Shown here: positions 5,943-13,473 of the stretch, one piece after another
Numbering within the stretch: position 1 is the stretch's first letter
Layout of the letters: every line of letters begins with the position of its first letter
IMG/VR virus record: IMGVR_UViG_3300046515_000105
Coordinates: 1-26,302 of that record
Strand: one strand, 5' to 3'
Length of the DNA: 26,302 bases
From: a virus
Notes under the pieces: model-generated
The model's database searches: none
Told to the model about the DNA's origin: nothing
Seen by the model: only the letters and a program-made list of their open reading frames with translations
Position numbers and translations under genes: made by a program

Positions 5943-6266
5943 TCATCTTGCGAAATCTGATATCTCGTCAAGTGCCGACTGGATTGCCTCAAACGCTTCG
6001 CCGGTATCCATCGTTTTGAAGTCTTTCAGCAAGTCGTATACGCGCTGAATGCATTCCTGAAGGTCATCAGCTGCAGAGCTTTCACCTTCAAGCTCTTCGA
6101 TTTGCTCCCTTAGCTCTTCGACCTCCTTTTTCAGATCGGTTACTTCACTTAAGTAGGTGCCTCGGTACTCAATTGACCGACGCGCCATTTCCTTCTGAGC
6201 GTCCTCGTCAATTCCTGCATAGTGGATCAACTCATCGTCACTCAGCGCGGTTACTGGAAGTCCCAT
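5943..6266 (-). CDS. Coiled-coil hypothetical protein
   Basis: 107 residues, very acidic and helical. Residues about 38-65 (VTDLKKEVEELREQIEELEG) form a clear coiled coil. AAGGAG lies 7 nt before ATG 6266. It follows the RHH-like gene with a 2-nt gap and precedes the DGR variable gene by 88 bp. I recall similar small coiled-coil proteins in phage early regions, without a known job. Confidence 0.65.
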   Translation of the reverse strand: MGLPVTALSDDELIHYAGIDEDAQKEMARRSIEYRGTYLSEVTDLKKEVEELREQIEELEGESSAADDLQECIQRVYDLLKDFKTMDTGEAFEAIQSALDEISDFAR

Positions 6267-6268
6267 TG

Positions 6269-6598
6269 CTAGCTCCTTGGCGAGATTATTTCATCGCCCC
6301 GATCCCTCTGAATCATCAGCATGCTTTTCTCAGCGAAAAGTCGCGCCACGTTTCTTGATGGTCGGTATTCGTGGCGCGGGATAGATAGGAGAGGAAGGGC
6401 CCGATCAGGCCCTAAGCCGTGAAGATGGTGAATCATCAGCGTCAGAGCCTCGCCTTGTTCCTCGATCTCTGCCCAGGCCATTAACTCAACGAGTGCTTGT
6501 TTTGTCCCGGGCCTGACGCGCAGTCTCAATTCTTCCTCGCCCAGTGCCTTCCTCTTGGTCGCAGCTTTCTCGTCGCGCTGCTTCTGCGTCAAAACCAT
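6269..6598 (-). CDS. Small DNA-binding-like (RHH-type) protein
   Basis: 109 residues. Residues 23-55 (ELRLRVRPGTKQALVELMAW and following) suggest a ribbon-helix-helix: a short basic strand and two helices. The C-terminus (SIPRHEYRPSRNVARLF) recalls a Pseudomonas phage family. GGAGG lies 6 nt before ATG 6598. An inverted repeat CGCGCCACG...CGTGGCGCG lies inside the gene. It is probably an early regulator; the target is unknown. Confidence 0.6.
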   Translation of the reverse strand: MVLTQKQRDEKAATKRKALGEEELRLRVRPGTKQALVELMAWAEIEEQGEALTLMIHHLHGLGPDRALPLLSIPRHEYRPSRNVARLFAEKSMLMIQRDRGDEIISPRS

Positions 6599-6679
6599 GA
6601 ACGGCCTCCGTTAATCCCGATGGCGGCAAGTGGATATGCTCCTGCCGTCGGCGCTGTCGCACCTGGTTGTTGATTTGCT

Positions 6680-7369
6680 TCATCGGAAATTGCGCTGCAG
6701 GGGATAGTCGACGCCGTACTGCTCGACGATCCGGTCAAGTTTCTTTTCGGCAATACCCAGATGCTTCGCGCAAGTCTTGCGGGAAAGACCCAGATCCCGA
6801 ATGGGCAAGATGCGCTCAATGAGCTTGCGATCTGCGGCCTCGTCAACAAAGCCGGGAAGCTGGAAGCCGTGAAGCTTTGCCATGCGCCGCAGGCGGTCCT
6901 TCGTGATATCGAACTTGCGGATGACATCCTGCTGTGTGGCGCCCTCGGCGAAAGCCTTTTTCACGTCAGGTACCAGCGCCGCTTCGCGCTCGCGCTTCGC
7001 GGCCAGACAGCTGCTGTGCCCATGGCTACGGAAGACGATGCCGTAGTTGGCCGCGATGTAGTTGAGCCGCTTCGTACCCAGGCCCAAGTCTTTCGACGCC
7101 GCCGCGACCCCGAGGTCGATATAGGCCCTCAACTTCTCCGCTATGTCGCGCTCGAATTGCGCAGCCTTATCGGACTTCTGGATATGGACTGCCTTGCTGA
7201 CCTTGGCGCTGGGAGCGATGATTTGATTGCCAAATGGCTGCGGCGCGAAGCGGGTCACTTCCAATTGCTGGACGACGCCGCCGCGTGCCAGATAGTCGCT
7301 CATCGCGGCCGCGAGCCGGGCCGACTCGGCCTGATTGTGTTGGACCATGCTGAGTTCGAGGCTGATCAT
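6680..7369 (-). CDS. HTH-rich phage protein
   Basis: 229 residues. It carries three similar predicted helix-turn-helix units: about 85-110 (LGVAAASKDLGLGTKRLNYI), 140-165 (EGATQQDVIRKFDITKDRLR) and 190-215 (LGLSRKTCAKHLGIAEKKLD). The repeats suggest binding to a longer DNA site. ATG 7369 overlaps the previous stop (ATGA). It follows the recombination cassette, so a role in phage DNA metabolism or regulation is likely but unproved. Confidence 0.65.
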   Translation of the reverse strand: MISLELSMVQHNQAESARLAAAMSDYLARGGVVQQLEVTRFAPQPFGNQIIAPSAKVSKAVHIQKSDKAAQFERDIAEKLRAYIDLGVAAASKDLGLGTKRLNYIAANYGIVFRSHGHSSCLAAKREREAALVPDVKKAFAEGATQQDVIRKFDITKDRLRRMAKLHGFQLPGFVDEAADRKLIERILPIRDLGLSRKTCAKHLGIAEKKLDRIVEQYGVDYPLQRNFR

Positions 7370-7983
7370 GCTGCAATCCCCAATACCTGATTCATCCGCT
7401 CATCGAGGATTTCGTAGAACGTCTTCACGCGCTCGGAGATCTTTCGAATCATCACTTCGTCGCGGTACATCCGCTTCACGAACAGCGGCATGCCAGGCCA
7501 GTAACTGATGAAGTCGATCCATTCACGCTCCGAAACCCAGAGCCCACCCTGGCACTGCGGGATGTGCTCTTTCGGAACCTCGTCAGCCAGAATCACGCCG
7601 ACCTGAAATTTCGGCAGCTTCGTCTTAATCTCGGTCAGGCCATCGGCCCCGACCAAGGCATCCGGTGAGTACCCAATGCCGTGGTTCAGGATGATGCCGA
7701 CTTGACGGGTCGATACCCCTTCACGATCTTCGTACAGGCCGCGCGCCACAACTTCCAATTCGTGTCCGCGTATCGTGGCCTTCGTCTGAAATGGAATTTC
7801 GGCAGCTTCTTCAGTGATTCGCTCACCGATTAACTGGTCCATGTAGGTGTAGGCAGCAACGCCAAAACCAGCAGGCCCCTTGCCGGCGACCAAAAGGCAG
7901 TCCAGCTCAGAGGCTGTCGCGATGCCCAGACGCAAGGCCAGCCATTCCGGCGAGCCTTGCTTGATGTCAGTCACTATTTGCAT
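7366..7983 (-). CDS. YqaJ-like (lambda Exo family) viral recombinase exonuclease
   Basis: 205 residues from ATG 7983, preceded by GGAGG at 8 nt; the longer in-frame start at 8061 lacks this support. Motifs fit the YqaJ PD-(D/E)XK fold: QGSPEWLALRLG near the N-terminus, GHELEVVARGLYE (73-85), Asp108 in YSPDALV, Glu118/Lys120 in LTEIKTK, and Gln143/Gln145 in IPQCQGG. It would degrade dsDNA from 5' ends to give 3' tails for annealing. Its start overlaps the end of the ERF gene, so the two form a Red-like pair. Confidence 0.88.
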   Translation of the reverse strand: MQIVTDIKQGSPEWLALRLGIATASELDCLLVAGKGPAGFGVAAYTYMDQLIGERITEEAAEIPFQTKATIRGHELEVVARGLYEDREGVSTRQVGIILNHGIGYSPDALVGADGLTEIKTKLPKFQVGVILADEVPKEHIPQCQGGLWVSEREWIDFISYWPGMPLFVKRMYRDEVMIRKISERVKTFYEILDERMNQVLGIAA

Positions 7984-8728
7984 GAGCAGCCTCCGCAGCC
8001 TTGATGGCTTTATTGAGCTGAGCGGTGAGGATGTCGTGGCGAGCCTTGGGCACGCATTCAACAGAGCCGTATTCGCCTACAAACCAGTCGTTGGTTTTCT
8101 CAGAGCAACGGGCGAGCAGCGCGCTGATGCCGGTCGCCTGAACTGCTGTGATGTTTGCCGTAGGCACAGCTGCGTGACCGTCGTCATCCTCGCCGCGAGT
8201 GGTGAGGTTAAGCAGGGCGGACATCACGTAGCGTTTGCCGTAGCTGGTAGATGATCCGACAGCCTGGACGGCGTTCTTGCTGCCGCTGGTGTCGAGCGGT
8301 AGCAACATGGTTGTGCTTTCCCGGTGGCCGGCCCGGTGCATCAGAATGCCGGTGACGCTCAAGCCCGCGGCCACATTCTCCACCTTGAAGGTGATCGCGA
8401 AACCGTGCCTCTGCATAATCGGCTTGATCACGTCGTTGATATCTTCGAAGGTTGCGTAGTCGCTGCGCTTTTGGCCGTTGACTACGATGGCACCGCGCTC
8501 CGCAATGCTGGGAATGTCGCTCTGCATTGCCGCCATGGCTGCGTTGAACTCAGCCTGTGCATCGCGGGCCTGCATGCGCTCATGCATGGCCATCAGACGC
8601 TCAAGCTTGTCGATGTCGCAGGCTGGATCGGCGGCGGCTCGACTGATGACCGCCATGATGTTTGTTTCGCTGGAGATCGGCGCAACCACTTGGCGGCGCC
8701 GCTCCGGCATGATGATTTCGGTAGACAT
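7967..8728 (-). CDS. erf: ERF-family single-strand annealing protein
   Basis: 253 residues. The central region has the ERF signature: ATFEDINDVIKPIMQRHGFA (about 92-111), then a beta hairpin ending in STTMLLPLD, then QAVGSSTSYGKRYVMSALLN (about 155-174) and an acidic GEDDDGH. ERF proteins form rings that anneal complementary ssDNA during phage recombination. GAGG lies 5 nt before ATG 8728. It pairs with the YqaJ exonuclease gene that overlaps its 3' end by 17 bp. Confidence 0.9.
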   Translation of the reverse strand: MSTEIIMPERRRQVVAPISSETNIMAVISRAAADPACDIDKLERLMAMHERMQARDAQAEFNAAMAAMQSDIPSIAERGAIVVNGQKRSDYATFEDINDVIKPIMQRHGFAITFKVENVAAGLSVTGILMHRAGHRESTTMLLPLDTSGSKNAVQAVGSSTSYGKRYVMSALLNLTTRGEDDDGHAAVPTANITAVQATGISALLARCSEKTNDWFVGEYGSVECVPKARHDILTAQLNKAIKAAEAAHANSD

Positions 8729-8735
8729 AGCGACC

Positions 8736-9896
8736 TCAGTATTTGATTGATACGGCAGGGATGAATCCGCTGGCGATCAGCTTCACGGCCAGACGGGCGC
8801 ATTCTTCGTTCATGCCGTTTTCCATGAATGCCTCTTTGGCAGTCTTGTAGATGGCGCCTTTGTGAGCCTTGTCGGCTTCGCGGGCTGCCTGCTGGCGCGC
8901 TGCCTCTGCCGCTTCGGCTTCCTGACGAGCAATCTCTGACAATCGGGCCTGCTCAACCGCTTCGGCCTGACGTTTCTCGGCGGCAATGCGGTCTTGCTCG
9001 GCCTGCTGGATGGCTACGAGTCGATTGGCTTCGGCCTGGGCGGCGATGCGTTCGGCCTGTTCAGCGGCAAGCTTCAGTTGCAGCGCCTGCTGTGCGGCGG
9101 CGGCCTCTGCTTCGCGGGCTGCTTGATCGGCGGCGCGCTGCTGGGCGGCGGCCTGGTCTTTCAGTTCCTGTTCACGGCGTGCTGCGGCGTCACGCTCAGC
9201 CTGCGCGGCGGCTGCGGCTTCCTGCTGGGCTTTCTCGGCAGCGGCGCGGGCAATGGCGGCGTCGCGCTCTTGCTGTGCACGCGCTTCAGCTTCCGCGCGG
9301 TGTCGGGCCAGTTCGGCTTGTTCCGCTTCGCGCTTTTGATGCTCATCGAAGGAAGCCTTGAGCTTTGCAAGCGCTGTTGCTTTGGCGCGATGGGCTTCGG
9401 CTTCAAACTCTTCAAACCTTTCGTCGACGATGACCTTTTCTTCAAGCTCGCGGAAGAGAAGGGCGAACGGCTGTGGCTGGCCACCGATCAGCCCAAGACC
9501 GCAGTCTTCAATGTGGCGAATCAATGAATTGTGGCGCTCAACCCGCGCATCCTCGGCATCCTGCCATTCGGTCAGCGGCTGGCGCACCTGATCACGCAGC
9601 GCGTCCATTTCGGTGACGAACTCGCGTAACTCGGCCTCCACCACCTTCGGCATCTCCTTCAAGCGGCGCAGGTAGTCGCGGCCTGGCTTCTCTACCGCAG
9701 TCTTCGACTTACTGACCTTTGCGGCCAAGCTGGCGATGCGCTCGCGGCCCTTACGGGTGGCAAGGTCGGGCACCTCGCCGGTTACTTCGGCCTTCACAGC
9801 TTCGAGGAACTGGTTCAGGCCGCCAGCCACGTAAATGGTCGGCGCGTTCTCGGCGCTGATGTCGTCGATGGTGATGACTTGTTGAGTTGCAGACAC
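8736..9896 (-). CDS. Large coiled-coil protein of the recombination cassette
   Basis: 386 residues. A globular N-terminal part (about 1-150) includes DLATRKGRERIASLAAKVSK and a KPGRDYL motif. A long Ala/Gln/Glu/Arg coiled coil (about 190-340) follows, then a short helical C-terminal domain (AYKTAKEAF-like to IPAVSIKY). The chosen start is GTG 9896 with AAGGAG 5 nt upstream; the ATG at 9914 has no good ribosome-binding site. Such proteins are often mislabelled TolA because of the coiled coil. Their place before ERF and YqaJ suggests a partner in phage recombination, but I know of no assay. Confidence 0.7.
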   Translation of the reverse strand: MSATQQVITIDDISAENAPTIYVAGGLNQFLEAVKAEVTGEVPDLATRKGRERIASLAAKVSKSKTAVEKPGRDYLRRLKEMPKVVEAELREFVTEMDALRDQVRQPLTEWQDAEDARVERHNSLIRHIEDCGLGLIGGQPQPFALLFRELEEKVIVDERFEEFEAEAHRAKATALAKLKASFDEHQKREAEQAELARHRAEAEARAQQERDAAIARAAAEKAQQEAAAAAQAERDAAARREQELKDQAAAQQRAADQAAREAEAAAAQQALQLKLAAEQAERIAAQAEANRLVAIQQAEQDRIAAEKRQAEAVEQARLSEIARQEAEAAEAARQQAAREADKAHKGAIYKTAKEAFMENGMNEECARLAVKLIASGFIPAVSIKY

Positions 9897-9956
9897 GGTA
9901 GCTCCTTGCGCCATGCCGGTACCGGGGCGCTGCGATTGAATGGGGTAAGGGTTGAA

Positions 9957-10064
9957 TCAGTTCGGGGCGTAGGCGCTGGCGATCATCCAGGCGGTGCAAA
10001 TCAGAAGGGTGAGGAAGGAGCCGCGCCAGAAGGCCCAACGCTTGGCTTGCTGGTAGCGGGTCAC
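9957..10064 (-). CDS. Small membrane protein (35 aa), GTG start
   Basis: A GTG at 10064 overlaps the stop of the zinc-ribbon gene as GTGA. The product begins with basic residues (VTRYQQAKRWAFWRG), followed by one hydrophobic helix (SFLTLLICTAWMIASAYA) and a short tail. This is a typical single-pass, N-in phage membrane peptide. Function unknown. The start overlap and the hydrophobic, well-formed sequence support it. Confidence 0.55.
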   Translation of the reverse strand: MTRYQQAKRWAFWRGSFLTLLICTAWMIASAYAPN

Positions 10065-10264
10065 GACGAGCAGCCCATCATGTCGTCACCTGCGCATTGC
10101 CCGTTGCAGTCGGTATCGCCGCATTCTGAGCAGTGATCATCCGGCTGGGGCTCAATTTGGCAATTCGTGCCGCCGCAGTGCGGGCATTCTGTGCCAGTCA
10201 GATTGCCGAAAGGTCCCACCCAGCGAATGCCGAACTGATTGCAGTTTCCGCAGATCATGGTCAT
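10061..10264 (-). CDS. Cys-rich zinc-ribbon-like small protein
   Basis: 67 residues with ten Cys. ICGNCNQFGIRW and CPHCGGTNC form two CxxC knuckles of a zinc ribbon, and the C-terminal part repeats CSECGDTDCNGQC. ATG 10264 overlaps the previous stop (ATGA); the second Met (10258) is an alternative start. It likely binds zinc and perhaps nucleic acid or a polymerase. It sits in a chain of tiny overlapping genes. Confidence 0.65.
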   Translation of the reverse strand: MTMICGNCNQFGIRWVGPFGNLTGTECPHCGGTNCQIEPQPDDHCSECGDTDCNGQCAGDDMMGCSS

Positions 10265-10434
10265 GGCCTTGGCCTCACGCTGAGCCGCCCAGCCTTGATC
10301 GCTGCCACCAGCTTCGGCGGCAAGTGAGCGACCGGGAGTTCACGCGGAAGGCCGGCGCCGATCACAGCAAGGCTGCGTTCGATATCGGCAAGCTGCTCGT
10401 CTATTAGGGATGGAACAAGTGGCGTTGTGTTCAT
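10261..10434 (-). CDS. Hypothetical small protein (57 aa)
   Basis: ATG 10434 overlaps the upstream gene's stop (ATGA), and its own TGA at 10261 overlaps the next start in the same way. The sequence is helical at the N-terminus (LIDEQLADIERSLAVIGAGL), followed by a Pro-rich, basic C-terminus. The two coupled overlaps and phage-like codon use make it a real gene despite its size. No function recognised. Confidence 0.65.
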   Translation of the reverse strand: MNTTPLVPSLIDEQLADIERSLAVIGAGLPRELPVAHLPPKLVAAIKAGRLSVRPRP

Positions 10435-10628
10435 GCCGCTATCCTCGCTTCACGCCCAGCCAAGCGCCTGAAGCGCTCACAGTAGTAGGCGAATTCTTCA
10501 GGGTTGATGGTTTTGGAATTAAAGTGATCGAGGATGCATTTTTCGACCAAGAACTCGAAGTATCGAGAGCAGTCACCGGCCGCAAGGTCATCCAGGTATC
10601 GACCGATGAGAACGTGAGGGCTTCTCAT
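10431..10628 (-). CDS. Hypothetical small protein (65 aa)
   Basis: A helical protein with several aromatic residues (YFEFLVEKCILDHF, EEFAYYCERFRRL). ATG 10628 overlaps the stop of the previous gene at 10625. Its coupled start and stop place it firmly in the left operon. I do not recognise a family. Confidence 0.6.
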   Translation of the reverse strand: MRSPHVLIGRYLDDLAAGDCSRYFEFLVEKCILDHFNSKTINPEEFAYYCERFRRLAGREARIAA

Positions 10629-11041
10629 AGCTCGTCATCCTCGGCTTGAGCAATCAAGGCATCAGAGGCCAGTGGTCTCAGAAGCTTCTCGGCAATCTCT
10701 CCGCGCATACCAAATGGGTGGTCGCTGTAACCGATCAGCACCTCGGCTACTGATTTGGTGGGCGCGCCCGCCAGGCCAAGCAAAACTGATTCACCAAGCG
10801 CGTCACACTGGATGACGTGATCGGCGAGGCGGTTGTTGACGTGCATGTCCACGGCGCGCCTGAAATCCGCTTGCGTTACCGCCTGCGGGGCATGCATCCG
10901 GCGCTTGAACTTCACATCGTTGCCGTGGATCAGCTGCTCAATCGAGTTAGCTACCCATTCTTCAATCACCCGTTCGTGGCTGTCATCCACCACCGGAGGC
11001 GTCGTTTTCCAATCGTCGTAGTTGCGTAGTGCGTAAGCCAT
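10625..11041 (-). CDS. Hypothetical phage protein (138 aa)
   Basis: Start chosen at ATG 11041 with GGAGG 6 nt upstream; the longer reading from 11074 runs into a long inverted repeat. Mostly helical, with an acidic C-terminus (IAQAEDDEL). The middle (AVTQADFRRAVDMHVNNRLA) looks amphipathic. No family is recognised. It is the first of a coupled set of four or five short genes. Confidence 0.6.
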   Translation of the reverse strand: MAYALRNYDDWKTTPPVVDDSHERVIEEWVANSIEQLIHGNDVKFKRRMHAPQAVTQADFRRAVDMHVNNRLADHVIQCDALGESVLLGLAGAPTKSVAEVLIGYSDHPFGMRGEIAEKLLRPLASDALIAQAEDDEL

Positions 11042-11066
11042 ATTCGCCTCCGTAGGCGAGCTGATA

Positions 11067-11143
11067 GACCGCATTGGCCGGGCGTCAGGCGCGGGTGACC
11101 AACCCAGCCAACGACGACTGGCCTGGCGCCCGCCAATGCGGTC
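11067..11143. repeat. Long imperfect inverted repeat (23-24 bp arms)
   Basis: Arms at 11067-11090 and 11121-11143 pair over 23 bp with one bulged base and one wobble/mismatch around a 30-nt loop. The outer 11 bp (GACCGCATTGG / CCAATGCGGTC) are perfect. It fills the gap between two left-operon genes. A transcript of either strand would form a very stable stem. There is no T-run, so it is not a standard terminator; it may be an mRNA processing or stability element. Confidence 0.65.
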
Positions 11144-11154
11144 AGGGGATAGGG

Positions 11155-11367
11155 TTATTTGTTGCGAGCGGCCAGCATGGCGTCAGCCATCTTGTAAGCA
11201 GCCTTGGCGGTGTCGAGCTCGCAGCCATCAAGTCCAAGCAAAGCCGGATGTCCCGAGGTCGAGATCATTCCTTGCAGCGCCTTAGCTGCGAAGTAGTCGC
11301 GGAGAGTCATCCCTCGCTGGCGGGATGATGGAAAAGCATCACCGCCTTCGTCCTTGTCTCTGCTCAT
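11155..11367 (-). CDS. Hypothetical small phage protein (70 aa)
   Basis: Start chosen at ATG 11367 with AAGGAG at about 7 nt; the longer reading from 11451 has no such site. It contains MTLRDYFAAKALQGMI (about 20-35) and ends in a helix with AYKMADAMLAAR. This DYFAA-KAL pattern is common in small phage proteins of unknown role. It belongs to the left operon. Confidence 0.65.
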   Translation of the reverse strand: MSRDKDEGGDAFPSSRQRGMTLRDYFAAKALQGMISTSGHPALLGLDGCELDTAKAAYKMADAMLAARNK

Positions 11368-11489
11368 CTCAATCTCCTTGCTGATTGACCAAACACACTC
11401 AGCTGCAACCACAAGAACGCGAACGGCCAAGTGGCAGCGGAGTAGTTGCATGCGGGTGTGTTCGGAGGGGGAAGTGGTGGTGCGGGGTG

Positions 11490-11804
11490 TTACGCGGTGG
11501 CTTTGGAAATTGTCTCGCGGGCGAGTTCGCGAATTTCTTCAACTGTGATTCGCAGTGATGCCTCGCTGACGCATGCGCCAGTGCATGGCACGCAACCGCA
11601 GTCATGATCGCGGGCGATGCGCTCAAGAGCTTTGAGCAGGTCTGGCGCGGCGGCGATCAGCTTGGCGTTGGCTTGATGATCGCGATCCAGTCGCAAAGTG
11701 TGAACTCGGCATACCGAATCGCCATCGTATGAAGGCCGAATGACAAGACCATTCAACGTCTGTGCTAACTCCCACGGCCCTGGAGTACCCTTAAACTCAC
11801 TCAT
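11490..11804 (-). CDS. Hypothetical phage protein of the 'TPGPW ... ANAKLIAAAPDLL' type
   Basis: 104 residues. FKGTPGPWELA at the start and ANAKLIAAAPDLLKALERIA in the middle are hallmarks of a very common family of small phage early proteins with no assigned function. A Cys-rich loop (HDCGCVPCTGAC, about 67-78) is unusual and may bind metal. GGAGG lies upstream of ATG 11804. It is followed, across about 120 bp, by the next left-operon gene. Confidence 0.7.
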   Translation of the reverse strand: MSEFKGTPGPWELAQTLNGLVIRPSYDGDSVCRVHTLRLDRDHQANAKLIAAAPDLLKALERIARDHDCGCVPCTGACVSEASLRITVEEIRELARETISKATA

Positions 11805-11854
11805 CGCAACCTCCTATTGCTCGCTCACTGGGAAGGCAGTGGCTACCTGTTGAA

Positions 11855-12043
11855 AGTGATTTGAGAGACAGGCCCACGACGGGCGACCTCCAACCTCCTC
11901 GGTTGGCGAGCTAAGCCTCAGAGCCAGATACTTGTCAGGAGGCCTGCAGTCCTCCATTCGTTCACAGACTCCTACGCAACCCCTGGCACCGTCGCGAACG
12001 ATCGCTTTAGGGTTAACACTGCTCTACCGTCTCTCAAATCACT
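11855..12043 (-). ncRNA. Candidate structured RNA bounded by a 15-bp inverted repeat
   Basis: Perfect 15-bp arms AGTGATTTGAGAGAC (11855-11869) and GTCTCTCAAATCACT (12029-12043) enclose about 160 nt with no credible gene. The interior holds further hairpins on the minus strand: CCAACC/GGTTGG, GGAGG/CCTCC, GCCC/GGGC and AACCC/GGGTT. The outer stem plus nested stems look like a multibranched RNA. No promoter or terminator was identified, so it could instead be a DNA element or an untranslated part of the left transcript. Confidence 0.4.
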
Positions 12044-12067
12044 CTCTGTTGAATGGGGTGCAGATGG

Positions 12068-12241
12068 TCAGGCGCTACCCCGACGCTCATTGTTTCGGCT
12101 CGGCATTACCCGGCCGCCGCTGGTGCTACTCCGGCCTAAGCCAGTCGAGATGAGCACTTCCAGTTGTGCGCTGCTTGCGCTGCATCTGCGTGTTGCAGGT
12201 GAGGCAGGTGGGCGGTTATAGGCCGCAGTTTTCGTCCGCAT
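12068..12241 (-). CDS. Possible small protein (57 aa)
   Basis: The minus frame from ATG 12241 to TGA 12068 gives a basic, Ser/Arg-rich peptide starting MRTKTAAYNRPP, with ISTGLGRSSTSGGRVMPSRN. It fills most of the space between the membrane-protein gene and the 15-bp inverted repeat. No strong ribosome-binding site is present. The composition is compatible with either a small regulator or chance. Confidence 0.35.
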   Translation of the reverse strand: MRTKTAAYNRPPASPATRRCSASSAQLEVLISTGLGRSSTSGGRVMPSRNNERRGSA

Positions 12242-12276
12242 CCCACTGCGCTCTCTGTGAAAGCGCAGGAAGATGG

Positions 12277-12699
12277 TTACTGGTGGGCCTTAGGATCTTT
12301 CAAGTGCTTGTCAAAAAGCTTCTTGTGACGGCGTGCAAATCTTGCGACGTATGCGATCAGGAACAAGCAAATAGCAGCCAAAAGAAATGGGTAGAGCTTG
12401 ATACCCAAGAAGATAGAAAGAGGCGAGGCAAATGCGATTGTGCAAGGCAGAAACAGAGCGCCGTATTTCCTATCACCTTTTTTGTCGATCCAGCGACCAC
12501 CTTCCTCGGGGGCCCATCCACGCAACTTAGCCAGCCTGTCCAGTACTGGATTTCGACCAGGCTCGCTGTCGTCAATCCACGCCCAAGAATGACGCCACAG
12601 TTCTCCAATTAGCACCGCCAAAAGAACCAGTCCGGCGGTACCGTAACCAGATACTAAACACGCAACGGCTTGGCCGACGAAAGTTTCGGGTGTTGTCAT
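12277..12699 (-). CDS. Membrane protein, three predicted TM helices
   Basis: 140 residues. Hydrophobic segments at about 20-34, 79-98 and 103-119 flank a soluble loop (WIDDSEPGRN...GGRWIDKKG). A basic tail (RFARRHKKLFDKHLKDPK) follows. GGAGA lies about 8 nt before ATG 12699. The next recognisable leftward gene upstream is across about 770 bp, so it heads the main left operon. It could be a lysogenic or superinfection-exclusion membrane protein, but nothing here proves that. Confidence 0.65.
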   Translation of the reverse strand: MTTPETFVGQAVACLVSGYGTAGLVLLAVLIGELWRHSWAWIDDSEPGRNPVLDRLAKLRGWAPEEGGRWIDKKGDRKYGALFLPCTIAFASPLSIFLGIKLYPFLLAAICLFLIAYVARFARRHKKLFDKHLKDPKAHQ

Positions 12700-13006
12700 T
12701 TCGGTTATCTCCAGTGGATTCCCAAAGCACCCGGTCGCCCAGGTGCTTCAGTGAATCTCTCGGTCTATCCCGGTTCCGTTATCCGCCACGGTTTCCTTGG
12801 CTGCCTTTCGGCTATCTCCACCACGCTAATTGCGAGTCATCTCTCACCAGCGTCAGCACATTTCGTGTCCGATGCTTTGCCGGTTTGTCTGCGTGGTTTC
12901 GCGTGACCTCATATGGAGTTCACGGCCAGTTCCAGAGCTGGCATGGGTCGACTGTTTGTTGCTCGCACTGCTAATCTCAGAAACTGCGAACTCAAAGGCT
13001 GATGCC
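12700..13006. other. Divergent intergenic region between a leftward and a rightward gene
   Basis: 307 bp with no supported gene. It holds a 7-bp hairpin AAGCACC/GGTGCTT (around 12725-12750) and three loosely related copies of a 'TATCtCCA' motif near 12713, 12781 and 12810. I see no convincing sigma-70 promoter in either direction. It should contain the promoter of the rightward gene at 13007, unless that gene is read from elsewhere. Confidence 0.4.
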
Positions 13007-13465
13007 ATGGAACTGAAAGAGTCGAAGCACCCGAAGCCAAAATCCGACGAGGATGCTTTAACTATTGAGCTGAGGAATGAGTTCGCACTGCTCAACAAGA
13101 TCTTTGAGCTGCGCGAAATTGCTCGCGACACCAGCAAAAAAAAGCTGAATCGAAAAGCCGCCAAGGCCGCAATCAAAGAAACGAAGAAGACGTCGAACAA
13201 AAACGCCTCCCTGAAAGCGCCAAAGCTTCCTAAGCTATCTGCACCACCCAGGAAGTCGGAAGGTGAGTGGATTAAGAAGGTCTGCTGGCGATGCAATGCT
13301 AAATTTGCAGTCCATTCACACTGGCTAAACAAGCCGAGCATGTGCAGAGCCTGCGCCAAAGATCTTGACGAAACCTATTTGCCATCAGGTCCAGATCATT
13401 CGACCCCTTTCTCCAAAGTCCACTTTGTCAGTGGTGGCGCACCTGGTTCTGGTAAGCGCCGATAA
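13007..13465 (+). CDS. Lys-rich zinc-ribbon protein, opposite to the left operon
   Basis: 152 residues from ATG 13007 (AAAGG 8 nt upstream; earlier in-frame codons look non-coding). Residues 1-85 are Lys-rich and helical (ELRNEFALLNKIFELREIAR; KKKLNRKAAKAAIKETKK). Residues about 94-121 contain CWRCNAKF...MCRACAKD, two CxxC pairs of a zinc finger. The C-terminus is Gly/Ser/Arg rich. It is transcribed against the surrounding left operon, like an independently expressed moron. Nucleic-acid binding is likely. The minus-strand frame across it is an obvious Ser/Phe-rich shadow. Confidence 0.6.
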   Translation: MELKESKHPKPKSDEDALTIELRNEFALLNKIFELREIARDTSKKKLNRKAAKAAIKETKKTSNKNASLKAPKLPKLSAPPRKSEGEWIKKVCWRCNAKFAVHSHWLNKPSMCRACAKDLDETYLPSGPDHSTPFSKVHFVSGGAPGSGKRR

Positions 13466-13473
13466 GCATTTCT

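Noticed and set aside
6486-6683. Minus-strand frame starting ATGA-coupled to the stop of the gene at 6680
   Set aside because: The overlap is suggestive, but the frame runs 113 bp into the well-supported gene 6269-6598 and has shadow-like composition. Kept out, with some doubt.
8828-9527. Two plus-strand frames of 177 codons
   Set aside because: They are opposite the Ala/Gln/Glu coiled-coil gene and are Leu/Arg/Gly-rich mirror products.
12018-12030. GGTAGAGCA on the minus strand, like a tRNA D-arm
   Set aside because: No acceptor, anticodon or T-arm can be built around it.
12853-13359. Minus-strand frame of 168 codons
   Set aside because: Ser/Phe/Leu-rich mirror of the Lys-rich zinc-ribbon gene on the plus strand.
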